Shown in pieces: positions 9,176 to 19,846 of a stretch of DNA of 64,000 nucleotides. The translations under genes were made by a program, and so were the position numbers. The number at the start of each line of letters is the position of its first letter. Within the stretch, counting starts at the first letter, position 1. Below the pieces are notes generated by a model, which saw nothing but the letters and a program-made list of their open reading frames with translations, ran no database searches and was not told where the DNA came from. Source of the stretch: Minwuia sp. (GTDB taxonomy: Bacteria; Pseudomonadota; Alphaproteobacteria; Minwuiales; Minwuiaceae); NCBI GenBank assembly GCA_029210175.1, contig JARGPL010000015.1, positions 248,001-312,000 of the forward strand, written 5' to 3'.

Positions 9176-9644
9176 CACTGATACTGACACCTGCAGCGGC
9201 ATGGGCCGGATAGTGGCAGACGCGCATCTGATGCCGATCCGCGTCTACTGGGAAGACACCGACGCCGGGGCCATCGTCTACTATGCGAATTATCTGAAAT
9301 TCACCGAACGCGCACGCTCCGACATGCTGCGTGTGCTGGGCATCGATCAGCGGGCCATGATGGAGCGTGAATCTGGCGCGATGTTTGCTGTCCGGGATGT
9401 ACAGGCCAGTTATCTGGCCCCGGCGCGTCTTGATGACGATCTTGTCGTCGAAACGCGGCTCACCGAGTTGAAGGGGGCAACGCTGTCCCTGTCGCAGGAT
9501 GTGGTGCGGCAGGGCGACATGCTTGTCAGGACCACGGTCCGCGCGGCATTTATCGGGTTGGACGGACGGCCACGGCGTATTCCGCCGCTGGTCCGTGACC
9601 GGCTGACAGCGTTGACGACACGAGGCGGAGAAGAAAAACAATGA
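9168..9644 (+). CDS. ybgC: Tol-Pal associated acyl-CoA thioesterase YbgC
   Basis: A 158-residue hotdog-fold thioesterase of the 4-hydroxybenzoyl-CoA thioesterase type that habitually opens tol-pal operons. The active-site signature is plain: [20 protein letters not shown], with the catalytic Asp in D-T-D-A-G, followed by [10 protein letters not shown] take ATG 9168 ([13 protein letters not shown]...), which overlaps the ruvB stop by eight bases. The longer frame from 9108 would run far into ruvB. The gene's stop overlaps the tolQ start (ATGA, 9641-9644). The substrate in this organism is not known. In the family, short-chain or phospholipid-linked acyl-CoA or acyl-ACP hydrolysis has been reported. 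Confidence 0.9.
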   Translation: MTDTDTDTCSGMGRIVADAHLMPIRVYWEDTDAGAIVYYANYLKFTERARSDMLRVLGIDQRAMMERESGAMFAVRDVQASYLAPARLDDDLVVETRLTELKGATLSLSQDVVRQGDMLVRTTVRAAFIGLDGRPRRIPPLVRDRLTALTTRGGEEKQ

Positions 9645-10372
9645 ATCAGGAAGTCATCGCGGCGGGTATCACGGGTTTCGATGCCGCTGATCTGTCCATG
9701 TGGGCGCTGTTCCTGCGCGCGGACATCGTGGTGCAATTGGTGATGGTCGTGCTGCTCGGCGCCTCGATCTGGTGCTGGTCGATCATTTTCGAGAAGTGGG
9801 TCCGTTATCGCCGGGTCTCGCGCCAGGCCGACAGTTTCGAAAAGGAATTCTGGTCGGGTGGTAGTCTGGAAACCCTGTATGACGAGATCGGGGCCAAGGC
9901 GAACCATCCCATGGCTGTGATCTTCTCCGGGGCCATGCGCGAATGGCGACGCACGGCGGAGCGGGGGCTGACGGGCAAGGATCACCTTCGTGCCAGCCTG
10001 CAGGACCGGATCGGTCAGGTCATGCGGATCAGCATCGACCGGGAGATCGAGCGTCTGGAACGTTATCTCGGCGTGCTGGCAACAGTTGGTTCCACGGCCC
10101 CCTTCGTGGGTCTGTTCGGCACCGTCTGGGGCATCATGGACAGTTTCCAGGCGATTGCGGCGACCAAGAACACGTCGCTGGCAGTTGTTGCGCCGGGTAT
10201 TGCGGAAGCGCTCTTCGCCACGGCGCTTGGCCTTGTTGCCGCCATTCCAGCGACCATTGCCTACAACAAGTTCTCCAACGATCTCGGTCGCTACGCCACG
10301 CGCCTGGAAGGGTTTGCGGGTGAATTCTCCGCGATCATGTCGCGGCAGCTGGACGAGGGGGAGAATACCTGA
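9641..10372 (+). CDS. tolQ: Tol-Pal system inner-membrane protein TolQ
   Basis: TolQ is an MotA/ExbB-type proton channel subunit. With TolR it energises TolA to keep the outer membrane constricted at the division site. The 243-residue product has one membrane segment near residues 25-50 (VVQLVMVVLLGASIWCWSIIF), a large cytoplasmic loop, and two further helices around GVLATVGSTAPFVGLFGTVWGIM and GIAEALFATALGLVAAIPATIAYN, the conserved ExbB/TolQ channel core. The start overlaps ybgC by four bases and the stop overlaps tolR by one (TGATG). Confidence 0.95.
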   Translation: MNQEVIAAGITGFDAADLSMWALFLRADIVVQLVMVVLLGASIWCWSIIFEKWVRYRRVSRQADSFEKEFWSGGSLETLYDEIGAKANHPMAVIFSGAMREWRRTAERGLTGKDHLRASLQDRIGQVMRISIDREIERLERYLGVLATVGSTAPFVGLFGTVWGIMDSFQAIAATKNTSLAVVAPGIAEALFATALGLVAAIPATIAYNKFSNDLGRYATRLEGFAGEFSAIMSRQLDEGENT

Positions 10373-10815
10373 TGTCGATCCAGCTTCAGGGGGGCCGGTT
10401 TCAGCGCCGCAAGCGCCACACCCTCATGTCGGAGATCAACGTCACGCCGTTCGTTGACGTCATGCTGGTACTGCTGGTGGTCTTCATGATCGCCGCCCCA
10501 TTGCTGTCCGTTGGTGTACCTGTTGAATTGCCGAAGGCCGTGGCCCCGACACTTCAGGGACTGGATGAGCCGCTGGCCATAACCATCGACAAGGATGGAC
10601 GGATATTCCTGCAGGAAAAGGAAGTCCAGCTGGGTGATCTGGTGCCGAAACTGACCGCCATCACGGACGCGGCACAGGATCGACGCATCTTTGTCCGGGG
10701 TGACCGGACCATCGATTATGGCCGGGTGATGGAAGTCATGGGCACGATCAATGCGGCGGGTTTCACGCGTGTTGCTCTGGTCGCGCAGGCACCGGGGCGC
10801 GTTGACGCAAAGTAA
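10372..10815 (+). CDS. tolR: Tol-Pal system protein TolR (ExbD family)
   Basis: TolR is the single-pass ExbD-like partner of TolQ. Its helix carries the proton-accepting Asp, and its periplasmic domain contacts peptidoglycan. The 147-residue product has LMSEINVTPFVDVMLVLLVVFMIAAPLL, which holds the invariant D-x-M-L-V-L-L motif at the start of the membrane helix, followed by a compact periplasmic domain ending with RVALVAQAPGR. The start ATG at 10372 shares its A with the tolQ stop. A 59-bp gap separates it from tolA, the only real gap in the ruvA-tolB chain. Confidence 0.95.
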   Translation: MSIQLQGGRFQRRKRHTLMSEINVTPFVDVMLVLLVVFMIAAPLLSVGVPVELPKAVAPTLQGLDEPLAITIDKDGRIFLQEKEVQLGDLVPKLTAITDAAQDRRIFVRGDRTIDYGRVMEVMGTINAAGFTRVALVAQAPGRVDAK

Positions 10816-10874
10816 GTTGGTCCGGAATTTTGTCCGGCTCTCGTTGACATGAACAGGGGTAGGCAGAACAGGTC

Positions 10875-11909
10875 GTGATCCGTTCCGTCACAGTGTCGGT
10901 CGTCTTTCACCTCGCCGTTGCAGGCGTGCTGGTGCTCGACCTGCCGTTCTGGAATGACCCCGCCCCGATCATCGCGGAAAACATCGTGACCGTGACGTTC
11001 GAGAACGTCGGGGAGACAACCAACCAGAGAACTGCAGGAACACCTGACGAACCGGTGCCGGATGAGCCGATCAGCGCACCTGATGAGGAGCGCCAGCCAC
11101 CACCGGTCGCAGCACCGCCGCCGCCGCCGCCCGCGCCGTCAACAGATGACGTGGCCGAAGCACCGCCGCCACCGCTGCCGGACCCGGAACCGGTCGCCGA
11201 GCCTCCCGTGCCAGCCCCGCGCCCGACCGTCGAGCTGGAACCGGACGGGACCCTGGCACCGCGCCAGCAGGTGGAGGAGAAGGTTGAGCGGATGGCCCGG
11301 CTGGAGCCGTTGCCCTTGCCCGTGGCCAAGCCGGTCGAGGCACCGAAGCCAGCTCCGCCCCCTGTTCCAAAACCGAGACCGGAGACGATCGCCAAGGCCC
11401 CGGCGGAGGTCGCGAAACCGGTTCCAGAGCCGACACCGAAGCAGGATGAGGAAGCCCTGTTCGATCGTCTTTCTGCCAAGCTGGACCGTCTGAACAAGGA
11501 CAAGCCGAAACCACCGGTGGAGAAGACCGAACGGCGAATATCCGATATCCGCATCGGTGAGGGGGGTGCCGCGCGCAATCGCGTCAGCCAGGTTCTGACC
11601 GTGACCGAACGCGACCTGCTGCGCAGCCACATGGCGCGCAACTGGAGCCCGAACCACGGCGCACCGGGCATTCAGGACATGCGCGCCGATGTGCATCTGT
11701 TCCTGAACCCGGACGGCACACTGGCGCAGGAACCGAAGATCGTGGAGGTTTTTGACGCGGGACAGAACCGCCGCGTCGTGCGGGCGTTCACCGACAGTGC
11801 CGTCCGCGCAGTCTACAAGGCACAGCCATTGCCGATGCCGCCGGCGAAGTTCGAGGAATGGCGCGAGATGGTGTTCACGTTCTCGTTGAAGGAGGTCTAC
11901 GGACAATGA
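10875..11909 (+). CDS. tolA: Cell envelope integrity protein TolA
   Basis: TolA links the TolQR motor to the outer-membrane TolB-Pal complex. The start is GTG at 10875 after an AGG-containing site. The 344-residue product has an N-terminal membrane helix (about residues 4-23), a long Pro/Glu/Lys-rich periplasmic stalk (about 50-215) with runs of PPPPPP and PxPKP, and a C-terminal domain III at about 244-344 (TERDLLRSHMARNW ... DGTLAQEPKIVE ... FTFSLKEVYG). The stop overlaps the next gene, which encodes a lipoprotein with a second copy of this C-terminal domain. The stalk is Pro-rich rather than the Ala/Lys-rich helix of enterobacterial TolA, as is common in alphaproteobacteria. Confidence 0.92.
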   Translation: MIRSVTVSVVFHLAVAGVLVLDLPFWNDPAPIIAENIVTVTFENVGETTNQRTAGTPDEPVPDEPISAPDEERQPPPVAAPPPPPPAPSTDDVAEAPPPPLPDPEPVAEPPVPAPRPTVELEPDGTLAPRQQVEEKVERMARLEPLPLPVAKPVEAPKPAPPPVPKPRPETIAKAPAEVAKPVPEPTPKQDEEALFDRLSAKLDRLNKDKPKPPVEKTERRISDIRIGEGGAARNRVSQVLTVTERDLLRSHMARNWSPNHGAPGIQDMRADVHLFLNPDGTLAQEPKIVEVFDAGQNRRVVRAFTDSAVRAVYKAQPLPMPPAKFEEWREMVFTFSLKEVYGQ

Positions 11910-12343
11910 CCAGGGACCAAGCAAGACAGCCACTGGCCCGTCGGGCAGGACAGGTCACCGGTTTCATCGCAGGCATTATCCTGCTTGCCGGTTGCAGCGC
12001 CATTGGTCCGGGTGGCGCGGAGAAGAAATCCACGCTGTCGCATGAGCAAGCCGTCAAGTCACACGTCACCAGTCACTGGACACCGGATCTCTATTCCGGG
12101 GACCCGGCGGGGATCGTGGTCATGGCGCGGCTGCAATTGAAGCAGGACGGAACCGTTGATGGCGCCCCCGACCTGACTGTCGAAAATGACGGTGGCCAAA
12201 CTGATGCCATAGTTCAGGCGTACGTGGACAGTGTTCGGCTTGCGATCACACGCAGTGAGCCCTTTCCGCTGGCGGCGGATGAACATGCGCTCTGGCGTTT
12301 GATGGAACTGCGTTTCAACCTGAAGGAAGATTCCAGGAAATGA
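11906..12343 (+). CDS. Lipoprotein with a TolA domain III-like fold
   Basis: A 145-residue protein starting at ATG 11906, which overlaps the tolA stop by four bases. It has a signal peptide ending in the lipobox L27-A-G-C30. The mature part is almost entirely a copy of the TolA C-terminal domain. Both share the order helix with H-x-x-x-x-W-x-P, strand with 'DGT', a P-x-hydrophobic strand, a helix with DS-x-R-A, then PFPL/PLPM and a final L-x-F strand ending in LKE. It lacks the TolA membrane helix and stalk. It overlaps tolB by four bases and so is co-translated with the tol-pal genes. It may sit on a membrane leaflet and bind TolB, Pal or colicin-like ligands. The function is inferred only. 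Confidence 0.85.
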   Translation: MTRDQARQPLARRAGQVTGFIAGIILLAGCSAIGPGGAEKKSTLSHEQAVKSHVTSHWTPDLYSGDPAGIVVMARLQLKQDGTVDGAPDLTVENDGGQTDAIVQAYVDSVRLAITRSEPFPLAADEHALWRLMELRFNLKEDSRK

Positions 12344-13683
12344 AGCACTTCAACCCGCTCGGCCCATTGCTGCTCAGTCTCGCGCTCCTGCTTGGCGCGT
12401 TCGTACCGGCACAGGCACAGCTGCGGATCGACATTACCAGCGCGTCGATTGATCCCCTGCCTGTCGCGGTGACCGACCTGCACGGCGAGACCCAGACCAC
12501 ACGGGAACTGGGGCGTGAGATTGCGGAGGTCGTGCGGGGCAACCTTTCGCGTACCAGCATCTTTCGCCTGATCAATCCTGCGGCCTACCTGGAAGGGCCG
12601 GAAGATGTTCTGGTTCGGCCGAACTTCACCAACTGGCGGCCCCTTGACGCGCAGGCACTGGCCACGGGCAGCGTGCGGATCGAAAGCGACGGGCAACTGC
12701 GGACGGAATTCAGGCTGTGGGATGTCTTTGGCGGCAGTCAGCTGACCGGCCTGGTGTTTCGCACCACCCCGGAGAATGCGCGCCGCATCGGCCACATCAT
12801 TTCCGATGCCATCTACAAGCGCCTGACGGGGGAGGAAGGATACTTCGACACGCGGATTGTCTATGTCGCCGAATCCGGCCCGCCGGACCGTCGCGTGAAA
12901 CGCCTGGCGATCATGGACCAGGATTCGGCAAACCACCGTTATCTGACCGATGGCCGCAACCTGGTGCTGACCCCGCGCTTTTCCCCCACGCAGCAGGTCG
13001 TGACCTACATGTCCTATGTGGGCAACCAGCCGCGCGTCTACCTGTACGACATCGACACGGGACAGCAGGAAATCCTGGGCGAGTTCCCGGGCATGACCTA
13101 TGCGCCGCGCTTTGCGCCGGATGGCGAAAAGGTTGTCATCTCCATGGCCCGGAACGGTAATTCCGACATCTATGTCATGGACCTGCGCACCCGGGTGACA
13201 GCCCGCCTGACGCGGCATCTGGCAATCGACACGTCACCCAGCTTCGCCCCGGACGGCGACCGGATGACCTTCAATTCAGACCGTTCCGGCACGCAGCAGA
13301 TCTATACGATGGATGCGGATGGTTCCGACGTGCAGCGGATCAGCTTCGGGGAGGGGCGCTATGCAACCCCCGTATGGTCGCCGCGTGGAGACCTGATCGC
13401 CTTTACCAAGCTGCTGAACCGGCGCTTCTTCATCGGCGTCATTCGACCGGACGGCACTGGTGAACGGATACTGACGGAAAGCTTCCTCGATGAGGGACCG
13501 ACATGGTCACCGAACGGACGGGTGCTGATGTTCTTCCGGCAGGTGCCCGGCGATGACAATGGCCGCGGCGGCTCGGTACGGCTGTGGTCCGTCGATCTGA
13601 CAGGACAGAATCTGCGGGAAATCGATACGCCGATAGATGCCTCGGATCCTGCATGGTCGCCGCTGACGCCGCTGGAGGAATGA
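12340..13683 (+). CDS. tolB: Tol-Pal system periplasmic beta-propeller protein TolB
   Basis: TolB is a periplasmic protein that shuttles between Pal and TolA. The 447-residue product has a signal peptide (about 1-27, ending AQAQ), an N-terminal D1 domain ([28 protein letters not shown]), and a beta-propeller with the repeated blades [31 protein letters not shown], [30 protein letters not shown] and [14 protein letters not shown]. Length is normal. The start overlaps the stop of the TolA-like lipoprotein gene (ATGA). About 200 bp without a gene separate it from pal. That gap contains TTGAAA at about 13812 and a good AAGGAGCTG site before pal. Confidence 0.95.
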   Translation: MKHFNPLGPLLLSLALLLGAFVPAQAQLRIDITSASIDPLPVAVTDLHGETQTTRELGREIAEVVRGNLSRTSIFRLINPAAYLEGPEDVLVRPNFTNWRPLDAQALATGSVRIESDGQLRTEFRLWDVFGGSQLTGLVFRTTPENARRIGHIISDAIYKRLTGEEGYFDTRIVYVAESGPPDRRVKRLAIMDQDSANHRYLTDGRNLVLTPRFSPTQQVVTYMSYVGNQPRVYLYDIDTGQQEILGEFPGMTYAPRFAPDGEKVVISMARNGNSDIYVMDLRTRVTARLTRHLAIDTSPSFAPDGDRMTFNSDRSGTQQIYTMDADGSDVQRISFGEGRYATPVWSPRGDLIAFTKLLNRRFFIGVIRPDGTGERILTESFLDEGPTWSPNGRVLMFFRQVPGDDNGRGGSVRLWSVDLTGQNLREIDTPIDASDPAWSPLTPLEE

Positions 13684-13880
13684 CCGGACAGGCTGTGAAA
13701 AGGACACATCCATGACACAATGCATGGTTCCGATTCAGCCGTCCTGATGATATGCAGCAGTATCAAGGTCAAAGGGTGGCCGCTCTCTCGTGGCTCGCTC
13801 TGGCGCCTTTTTTGAAAATCTGTCGTTCCCGCAGGGATCTGTCTGACAGGGATAACGGCGCAGCAAGGAGCTGATTCATC

Positions 13881-14429
13881 ATGCCTCACGGGTTTCTGAT
13901 CAAGGCTGGCAGCATGGTTGCCGCACTGGTTCTTCTCGCCGCCTGCGCCGACGAGCCGCCGGCAACCGATGCGTCTGACGCCGGTTCGGGTGGCAACACC
14001 CAGGTCGCTGCGCCGGCTCCCGCTCCGGCCCCGGCGCCCAGGGTTGTTGCCACGCCATCCGGCCCGAAGGAAGGTTCTCAGGAACATTTCGTGCTGAACG
14101 TTGGTGACCGCGTCTTCTTCGGTTTTGATCGCCATGACCTGAACTCCGATGCCCAGGCTGTGCTGCGCCGCCAGGCCGCTTACCTGGCCCGTTACCCGTC
14201 CAAGACCGTTGTTGTGGAAGGCCACGCCGATGAGCGCGGCACCCGTGAATACAACCTGGGTCTGGGTGAGCGTCGTGCCAATTCCGCCAAGGAATATCTT
14301 GTCAGCCTCGGTATCGCACCGTCGCGCATCGCCACGATTTCCTATGGCAAGGAACGCCCGGTTGCGTTGAGCCATAACGAGAGCGGTTGGGCGCAGAACC
14401 GTCGTTCGGTTACTGTCATCGCCAACTGA
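13881..14429 (+). CDS. pal: Peptidoglycan-associated lipoprotein Pal
   Basis: Pal is an outer-membrane lipoprotein whose OmpA-like domain binds meso-diaminopimelate peptidoglycan. The 182-residue product has a lipobox L19-A-A-C22, an Ala/Pro-rich linker (APAPAPAPAP), and the OmpA C-terminal domain with VFFGFDRHDLNSDAQAVL, VVVEGHADERGTREYN (the peptidoglycan-binding E-G-H-x-D-x-x-G-T motif), ERRANSAKEYL and a final QNRRSVTV. A strong AAGGAGC ribosome-binding site precedes the ATG at 13881. A long hairpin follows the gene (14481-14514) and probably ends the ruvA-pal transcript. Confidence 0.95.
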   Translation: MPHGFLIKAGSMVAALVLLAACADEPPATDASDAGSGGNTQVAAPAPAPAPAPRVVATPSGPKEGSQEHFVLNVGDRVFFGFDRHDLNSDAQAVLRRQAAYLARYPSKTVVVEGHADERGTREYNLGLGERRANSAKEYLVSLGIAPSRIATISYGKERPVALSHNESGWAQNRRSVTVIAN

Positions 14430-14480
14430 TGCATCGTCAGGTGGCCTGTCACAGGGCCTGTTGACGAGAAATGTTGCACT

Positions 14481-14514
14481 CGCCTGCCGCTGTTCACCGG
14501 AACGGCGGCGGGCG
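14481..14514 (+). terminator. Probable terminator after pal
   Basis: A 15-bp stem with two G-T wobbles, CGCCTGCCGCTGTTC (14481-14495) with GAACGGCGGCGGGCG (14500-14514), encloses an ACCG tetraloop. Only a weak T-rich stretch (ATTTGCGTT) follows. It lies between pal and cpoB, so it may terminate fully or reduce read-through. A second small perfect hairpin, GTCGCA/TGCGAC at 14547-14562, lies closer to cpoB. Confidence 0.65.
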
Positions 14515-14599
14515 ATTTGCGTTCTGGGACCATGAACCGCATTTTCGTCGCATTTCTGCGACAATGAAGGTGAGGTTCCACCCGGTGCGGGAGATTTCG

Positions 14600-15631
14600 A
14601 TGATTGCAGGACACCGTTCAGGACGATTTCTTTCACTGCTGGCCGCGATCGGGATACTGGTTCCGGCTGCCTCGGCTGTCATGGCGCAGGACATTGCGCC
14701 CCTGAATGACCGCGTGCAGCGGCTGGAACGGTCGGTCAATGATCTGAAGGCCCATGTGCTTGGCGGACGCCCCTTGCCGGATGCACCGTCGGGCAGCGCA
14801 TCACCGCCGCCATCGGGCCAGGTGTCGGAGCGGGCCGATGCTGCAGGCCTGACCGTCAAGATCAACGCGCTGGAACAGGAGATGCGGATCCTGACCAACC
14901 GCATCGAGGAATTCGATTTCAAGCTGCGCCGGATCGACAGCCGCATGACCAAGCTGGTGGAGGATGTCGACTTCCGCCTGACATCCATCGAACGCAACAT
15001 GGCAGCCGCGCCGCCGCCCGGTTCCGGCAATGTGGCTGCCAGCGGCAATGGTCAGGCATCGGGTTCGACCCCCCAGGGCACGCGGGTCCTCGGTCAGGTA
15101 ACACCAGAAGACGTGGCGCGTCTGCCGCAGGGCAGTGCCCCGGCCGGTACAGGTGTCACGGTGCAGGAAACCACCGACAACACCCGCGTTGCCGCAGCAA
15201 CCACCGCTCAGACGCCTGCCGCGCCGATCAACCAGGCCGTTCCGTCGGGGGAACCGCGCGACGCCTACATCCAGGCTTTCAGCCTGTTGCAGACCAAGCG
15301 CTTTGCCGAAGCGGAACAGGCATTCACTGCTTTTCTTGCGCAACACCCGGAACATGAACTGGCAGGCAACGCACAATACTGGCTGGGAGAGAGCCACTAT
15401 GTGCGCCAGGACTATGAGGCGGCGGCATCGGCTTTTCTTACCGGGTACCAGAAGTACCGGACCAGCACGAAAGCCCCTGACAACCTGCTGAAGCTCGGCA
15501 TCACTCTGGTCATTCTGGATCAGAAGCCGGATGCCTGTGCGGTCTTCAACGAACTTTCGGATCGCTATCCCACAGCGGCGAGCAGCATCAAGCGCCGCAT
15601 GCAGCGGGAAAAGGACAAGGCGGGCTGCTGA
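14600..15631 (+). CDS. cpoB: Tol-Pal system protein CpoB/YbgF
   Basis: CpoB is a periplasmic TPR protein that couples peptidoglycan synthesis to Tol-Pal constriction. I start it at ATG 14600 (MIAGHRSGRFLSLL), with GGGAG six bases upstream. This gives a clean signal peptide (about 1-30), whereas the longer frame from 14471 would bury it. The 343-residue product has an N-terminal coiled coil (LNDRVQRLERSVNDLKAHV and MRILTNRIEEFDFKLRRID), a Gly/Thr-rich linker, and a C-terminal TPR block with YIQAFSLLQTKRFAEAEQAFTAFL, AQYWLGESHYVRQDYEAAASAFL and YRTSTKAPDNLLKLGITL. It may be transcribed apart from pal because of the hairpin between them. Confidence 0.92.
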   Translation: MIAGHRSGRFLSLLAAIGILVPAASAVMAQDIAPLNDRVQRLERSVNDLKAHVLGGRPLPDAPSGSASPPPSGQVSERADAAGLTVKINALEQEMRILTNRIEEFDFKLRRIDSRMTKLVEDVDFRLTSIERNMAAAPPPGSGNVAASGNGQASGSTPQGTRVLGQVTPEDVARLPQGSAPAGTGVTVQETTDNTRVAAATTAQTPAAPINQAVPSGEPRDAYIQAFSLLQTKRFAEAEQAFTAFLAQHPEHELAGNAQYWLGESHYVRQDYEAAASAFLTGYQKYRTSTKAPDNLLKLGITLVILDQKPDACAVFNELSDRYPTAASSIKRRMQREKDKAGC

Positions 15632-15636
15632 CTGCC

Positions 15637-16848
15637 ATGACCGAGCTCCGGGCACATTTCGATCAGGCGATGCGGGGTCTTCCTGATCCCGGTCGGGCGC
15701 TGGCTGTCGCTGTTTCGGGTGGCCCTGACAGCATGGCGCTGGTCACCTTGCTGCGGGACTGGGCGACGACCTCGGCACGGGATCTGACGGCTCTGATCGT
15801 GGATCATGGCTTGCGGCGGAACTCAAATGATGAGGCGGCACGGGTCGCCGCGCGCCTGCGATCCATGGGGATCACGGCCAGGGTATTGATCTGGGACGGA
15901 AACAAGCCGACGACCGGCATTCAGGCGGCTGCGCGCGACGCGCGCTACCGGTTGATGCTGGACTGGTGCCGGGCACATGGTGTCAGCAGCCTGTTTCTCG
16001 GCCATCATGCTGATGATCAGGCGGCGACCGTTGCGATGCGGATCGATCATGGCAGCGGCATCGACGGACTGGCGGCAATGCGCCGTGTCGCCCCCCGTGT
16101 CATGCCCGGTGGTACTGTTCACCTGTTCCGCCCGCTGCTCGACACGCCAAAGTCGGCCTTGCTTGCGTTCCTGCAGGATCAGGATGTCGCCTGGGAAGAG
16201 GATCCAACCAACCGGGATCCGCGCTACGAACGCAATCGGACCAACGCGGCAATTGCAGACCATCCGAACCGCGAGCGACATTCGGCGCGGCTGCACCAGC
16301 TCAGCCATCGTGCTGCACGCGCAGCTGACGCCTTGTCGCACATGACGGACAGTGTCTGGCAGGTCCACGCGCGGTCAGGCACCTGCGGCGGGGTGCAGAT
16401 CGACCTGTCTGCGTTCGCTGTGGTGCCCGAAGAGATCCGGCTGAGATTGCTGATCCGCGCCGTTACGCAGGCGGGGGGTATCGAACCCGGCCTGTCGGCA
16501 GCCGAGCGTGCACTCGACCGGATCAGTGCCTCGGGGGCGCTGACCCTGGGCCATGCCGTCATTCGCCATATCGATGGGGAACTGGTGATCACGCGGGAAC
16601 GGCGCAACTTGCCACGTCTTTCCTGGCCGGCCGCGGCAAGAGTCCTCGAATGGGATGGTCGGTTCCGGCTGGAGGCATCTTCCGACATCACGCAATCATT
16701 GACGGTTGGTCCGGGCAGCGCAGAGGACGCGCTGCTGCCCTGCCTCTATCTGGAACAGACGCTGCTGGGCTGCCCGCTGACGGGTCCTGTCGCGCTTCCG
16801 GGGGATGTGAACGTGCGGGCCATGCCCCTGCATCTGCTGTCGGCATGA
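15637..16848 (+). CDS. tilS: tRNA(Ile)-lysidine synthetase TilS
   Basis: TilS attaches lysine to C34 of the CAU-anticodon isoleucine tRNA, making it read AUA. The 403-residue product has the N-type ATP pyrophosphatase loop SGGPDS at residues 27-32 (VAVSGGPDSMAL), then DHGLRRNSNDEA, the TGIQAAARDARY segment, LGHHADDQAAT, and LFRPLLDTPKSAL followed by WEEDPTNRDPRYERNRTR-like sequence (D-P-T-N). Length is normal. It follows cpoB by five bases, as in many proteobacteria, and precedes ftsH. Its TGA stop lies inside a perfect 14-bp palindrome, TGAAACATGTTTCA (16846-16859), of unknown role. Confidence 0.93.
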   Translation: MTELRAHFDQAMRGLPDPGRALAVAVSGGPDSMALVTLLRDWATTSARDLTALIVDHGLRRNSNDEAARVAARLRSMGITARVLIWDGNKPTTGIQAAARDARYRLMLDWCRAHGVSSLFLGHHADDQAATVAMRIDHGSGIDGLAAMRRVAPRVMPGGTVHLFRPLLDTPKSALLAFLQDQDVAWEEDPTNRDPRYERNRTNAAIADHPNRERHSARLHQLSHRAARAADALSHMTDSVWQVHARSGTCGGVQIDLSAFAVVPEEIRLRLLIRAVTQAGGIEPGLSAAERALDRISASGALTLGHAVIRHIDGELVITRERRNLPRLSWPAAARVLEWDGRFRLEASSDITQSLTVGPGSAEDALLPCLYLEQTLLGCPLTGPVALPGDVNVRAMPLHLLSA

Positions 16849-16868
16849 AACATGTTTCAGTGTCGTGA

Positions 16869-16899
16869 CTTGTGATGCGACGAAACGGGACTATCTGAA
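16869..16899 (+). promoter_or_regulatory. Possible RpoH (heat-shock) promoter of ftsH
   Basis: CTTG at 16869-16872 is followed after 17 bp by ACTATCTGAA (16890-16899). The alphaproteobacterial heat-shock sigma consensus is CTTG-N17/18-CYTATNTNNG. The match is exact in the -35 core and spacing and has two mismatches in the -10 (first and last base). It lies upstream of ftsH, a classic RpoH-controlled gene. Confidence 0.45.
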
Positions 16900-17009
16900 C
16901 GACATGCCCTGACCGGTTTGCGGTGGAAACCATGCGGCGCTAGAAGTATCTTTCATTGACGTTCAGACCTGTTGCAACAGGTCACCATGAATTCAAGGAC
17001 ATCGAACAG

Positions 17010-18953
<1,944 letters not shown>

Positions 18954-18991
18954 ACGCCGGACATCAGGAACAGGATCGAACAGGAGACGGG

Positions 18992-19714
18992 GTGAAACGC
19001 GACCTTCAGAATGGCACCGGTCAAACTCCTGCCGGAGGGGCAGGTGGGGAGGTCGATGCGTTTCTGGCCAAGGTCGCGGCCACACCCCCGCCAGGGCATG
19101 GGACCGCACGGCGTGGTCGGCTGATGTTTGCCATGGATGCCACAGCCAGCCGACAGCGCAGCTGGGACCAGGCCCTGCATATCCAGGCGGAAATGTTCGA
19201 GACCACGCGGTCACTTGGTGGGCTGGATATTCAACTGCTGTTCTATCGGGGGTTTGGCGAGTGCAAGGCCAGCACGTGGTTCAGCGACGCCGTGGCCCTG
19301 CGCAATGCAATGCTGAAGGTTCAGTGCCTTGGCGGAAGGACGCAGATCGGTCGTATCCTTTCCCGCGCCCTCAGGGAGACCCGCGACAAGCCGGTGCAGG
19401 CGGTTGTCTTCGTTGGTGACAGCATGGAGGAAGACGCCGATGCACTCTGCCACCAGGCGGGGCAACTCGGGCTTCTGAAAGTGCCGCTGTTCCTGTTTCA
19501 GGAAGGGCACGATGCGGACGCGACCAATGTATTCCGCCAGATGGCACGCCTTTCGGGCGGTGCCTGGTGCCCGTTCGATGCGTCCAGCGCTGACCGGCTG
19601 AAGGAACTGCTGGCGGCGGTGGCGGTCTATGCAGCGGGCGGCCGCAGGGCGCTGGCCGATCATGGGCGCAACAGCCGGGCGGACATTGCAGGGCTGCTCG
19701 AACAGATCAAGTAA
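18992..19714 (+). CDS. vWA-domain protein of unknown function
   Basis: A 240-residue cytoplasmic protein starting at GTG 18992, six bases after AGGAG. From residue 42 it has a von Willebrand factor A fold: strand RGRLMFAMDATASR with D49-x-T51-x-S53 in place of the usual D-x-S-x-S metal site, then LDIQLLFYRGFGECKAS, a GGRTQIGRIL segment where the second metal-site Thr would be, and VQAVVFVGDSMEED where a D lies at the end of strand four. There is no signal peptide or membrane helix. The gene lies 38 bp after ftsH, likely in the same transcript. The partner and role are unknown. Chaperone- or metal-dependent assembly roles are typical of vWA proteins. Confidence 0.75.
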   Translation: MKRDLQNGTGQTPAGGAGGEVDAFLAKVAATPPPGHGTARRGRLMFAMDATASRQRSWDQALHIQAEMFETTRSLGGLDIQLLFYRGFGECKASTWFSDAVALRNAMLKVQCLGGRTQIGRILSRALRETRDKPVQAVVFVGDSMEEDADALCHQAGQLGLLKVPLFLFQEGHDADATNVFRQMARLSGGAWCPFDASSADRLKELLAAVAVYAAGGRRALADHGRNSRADIAGLLEQIK

Positions 19715-19846
19715 CATGACCTGCAGATGGCTTCTGCAAGGGCGGCAAAAGGGCTGGAAATGCACCGGTTTGCAGGCAGGGCTTTCGTTCCTGCCAAGGC
19801 TCGTGTAAGAGACGGCGACACTCAAAAGGGCTGAACGGCAACACCC

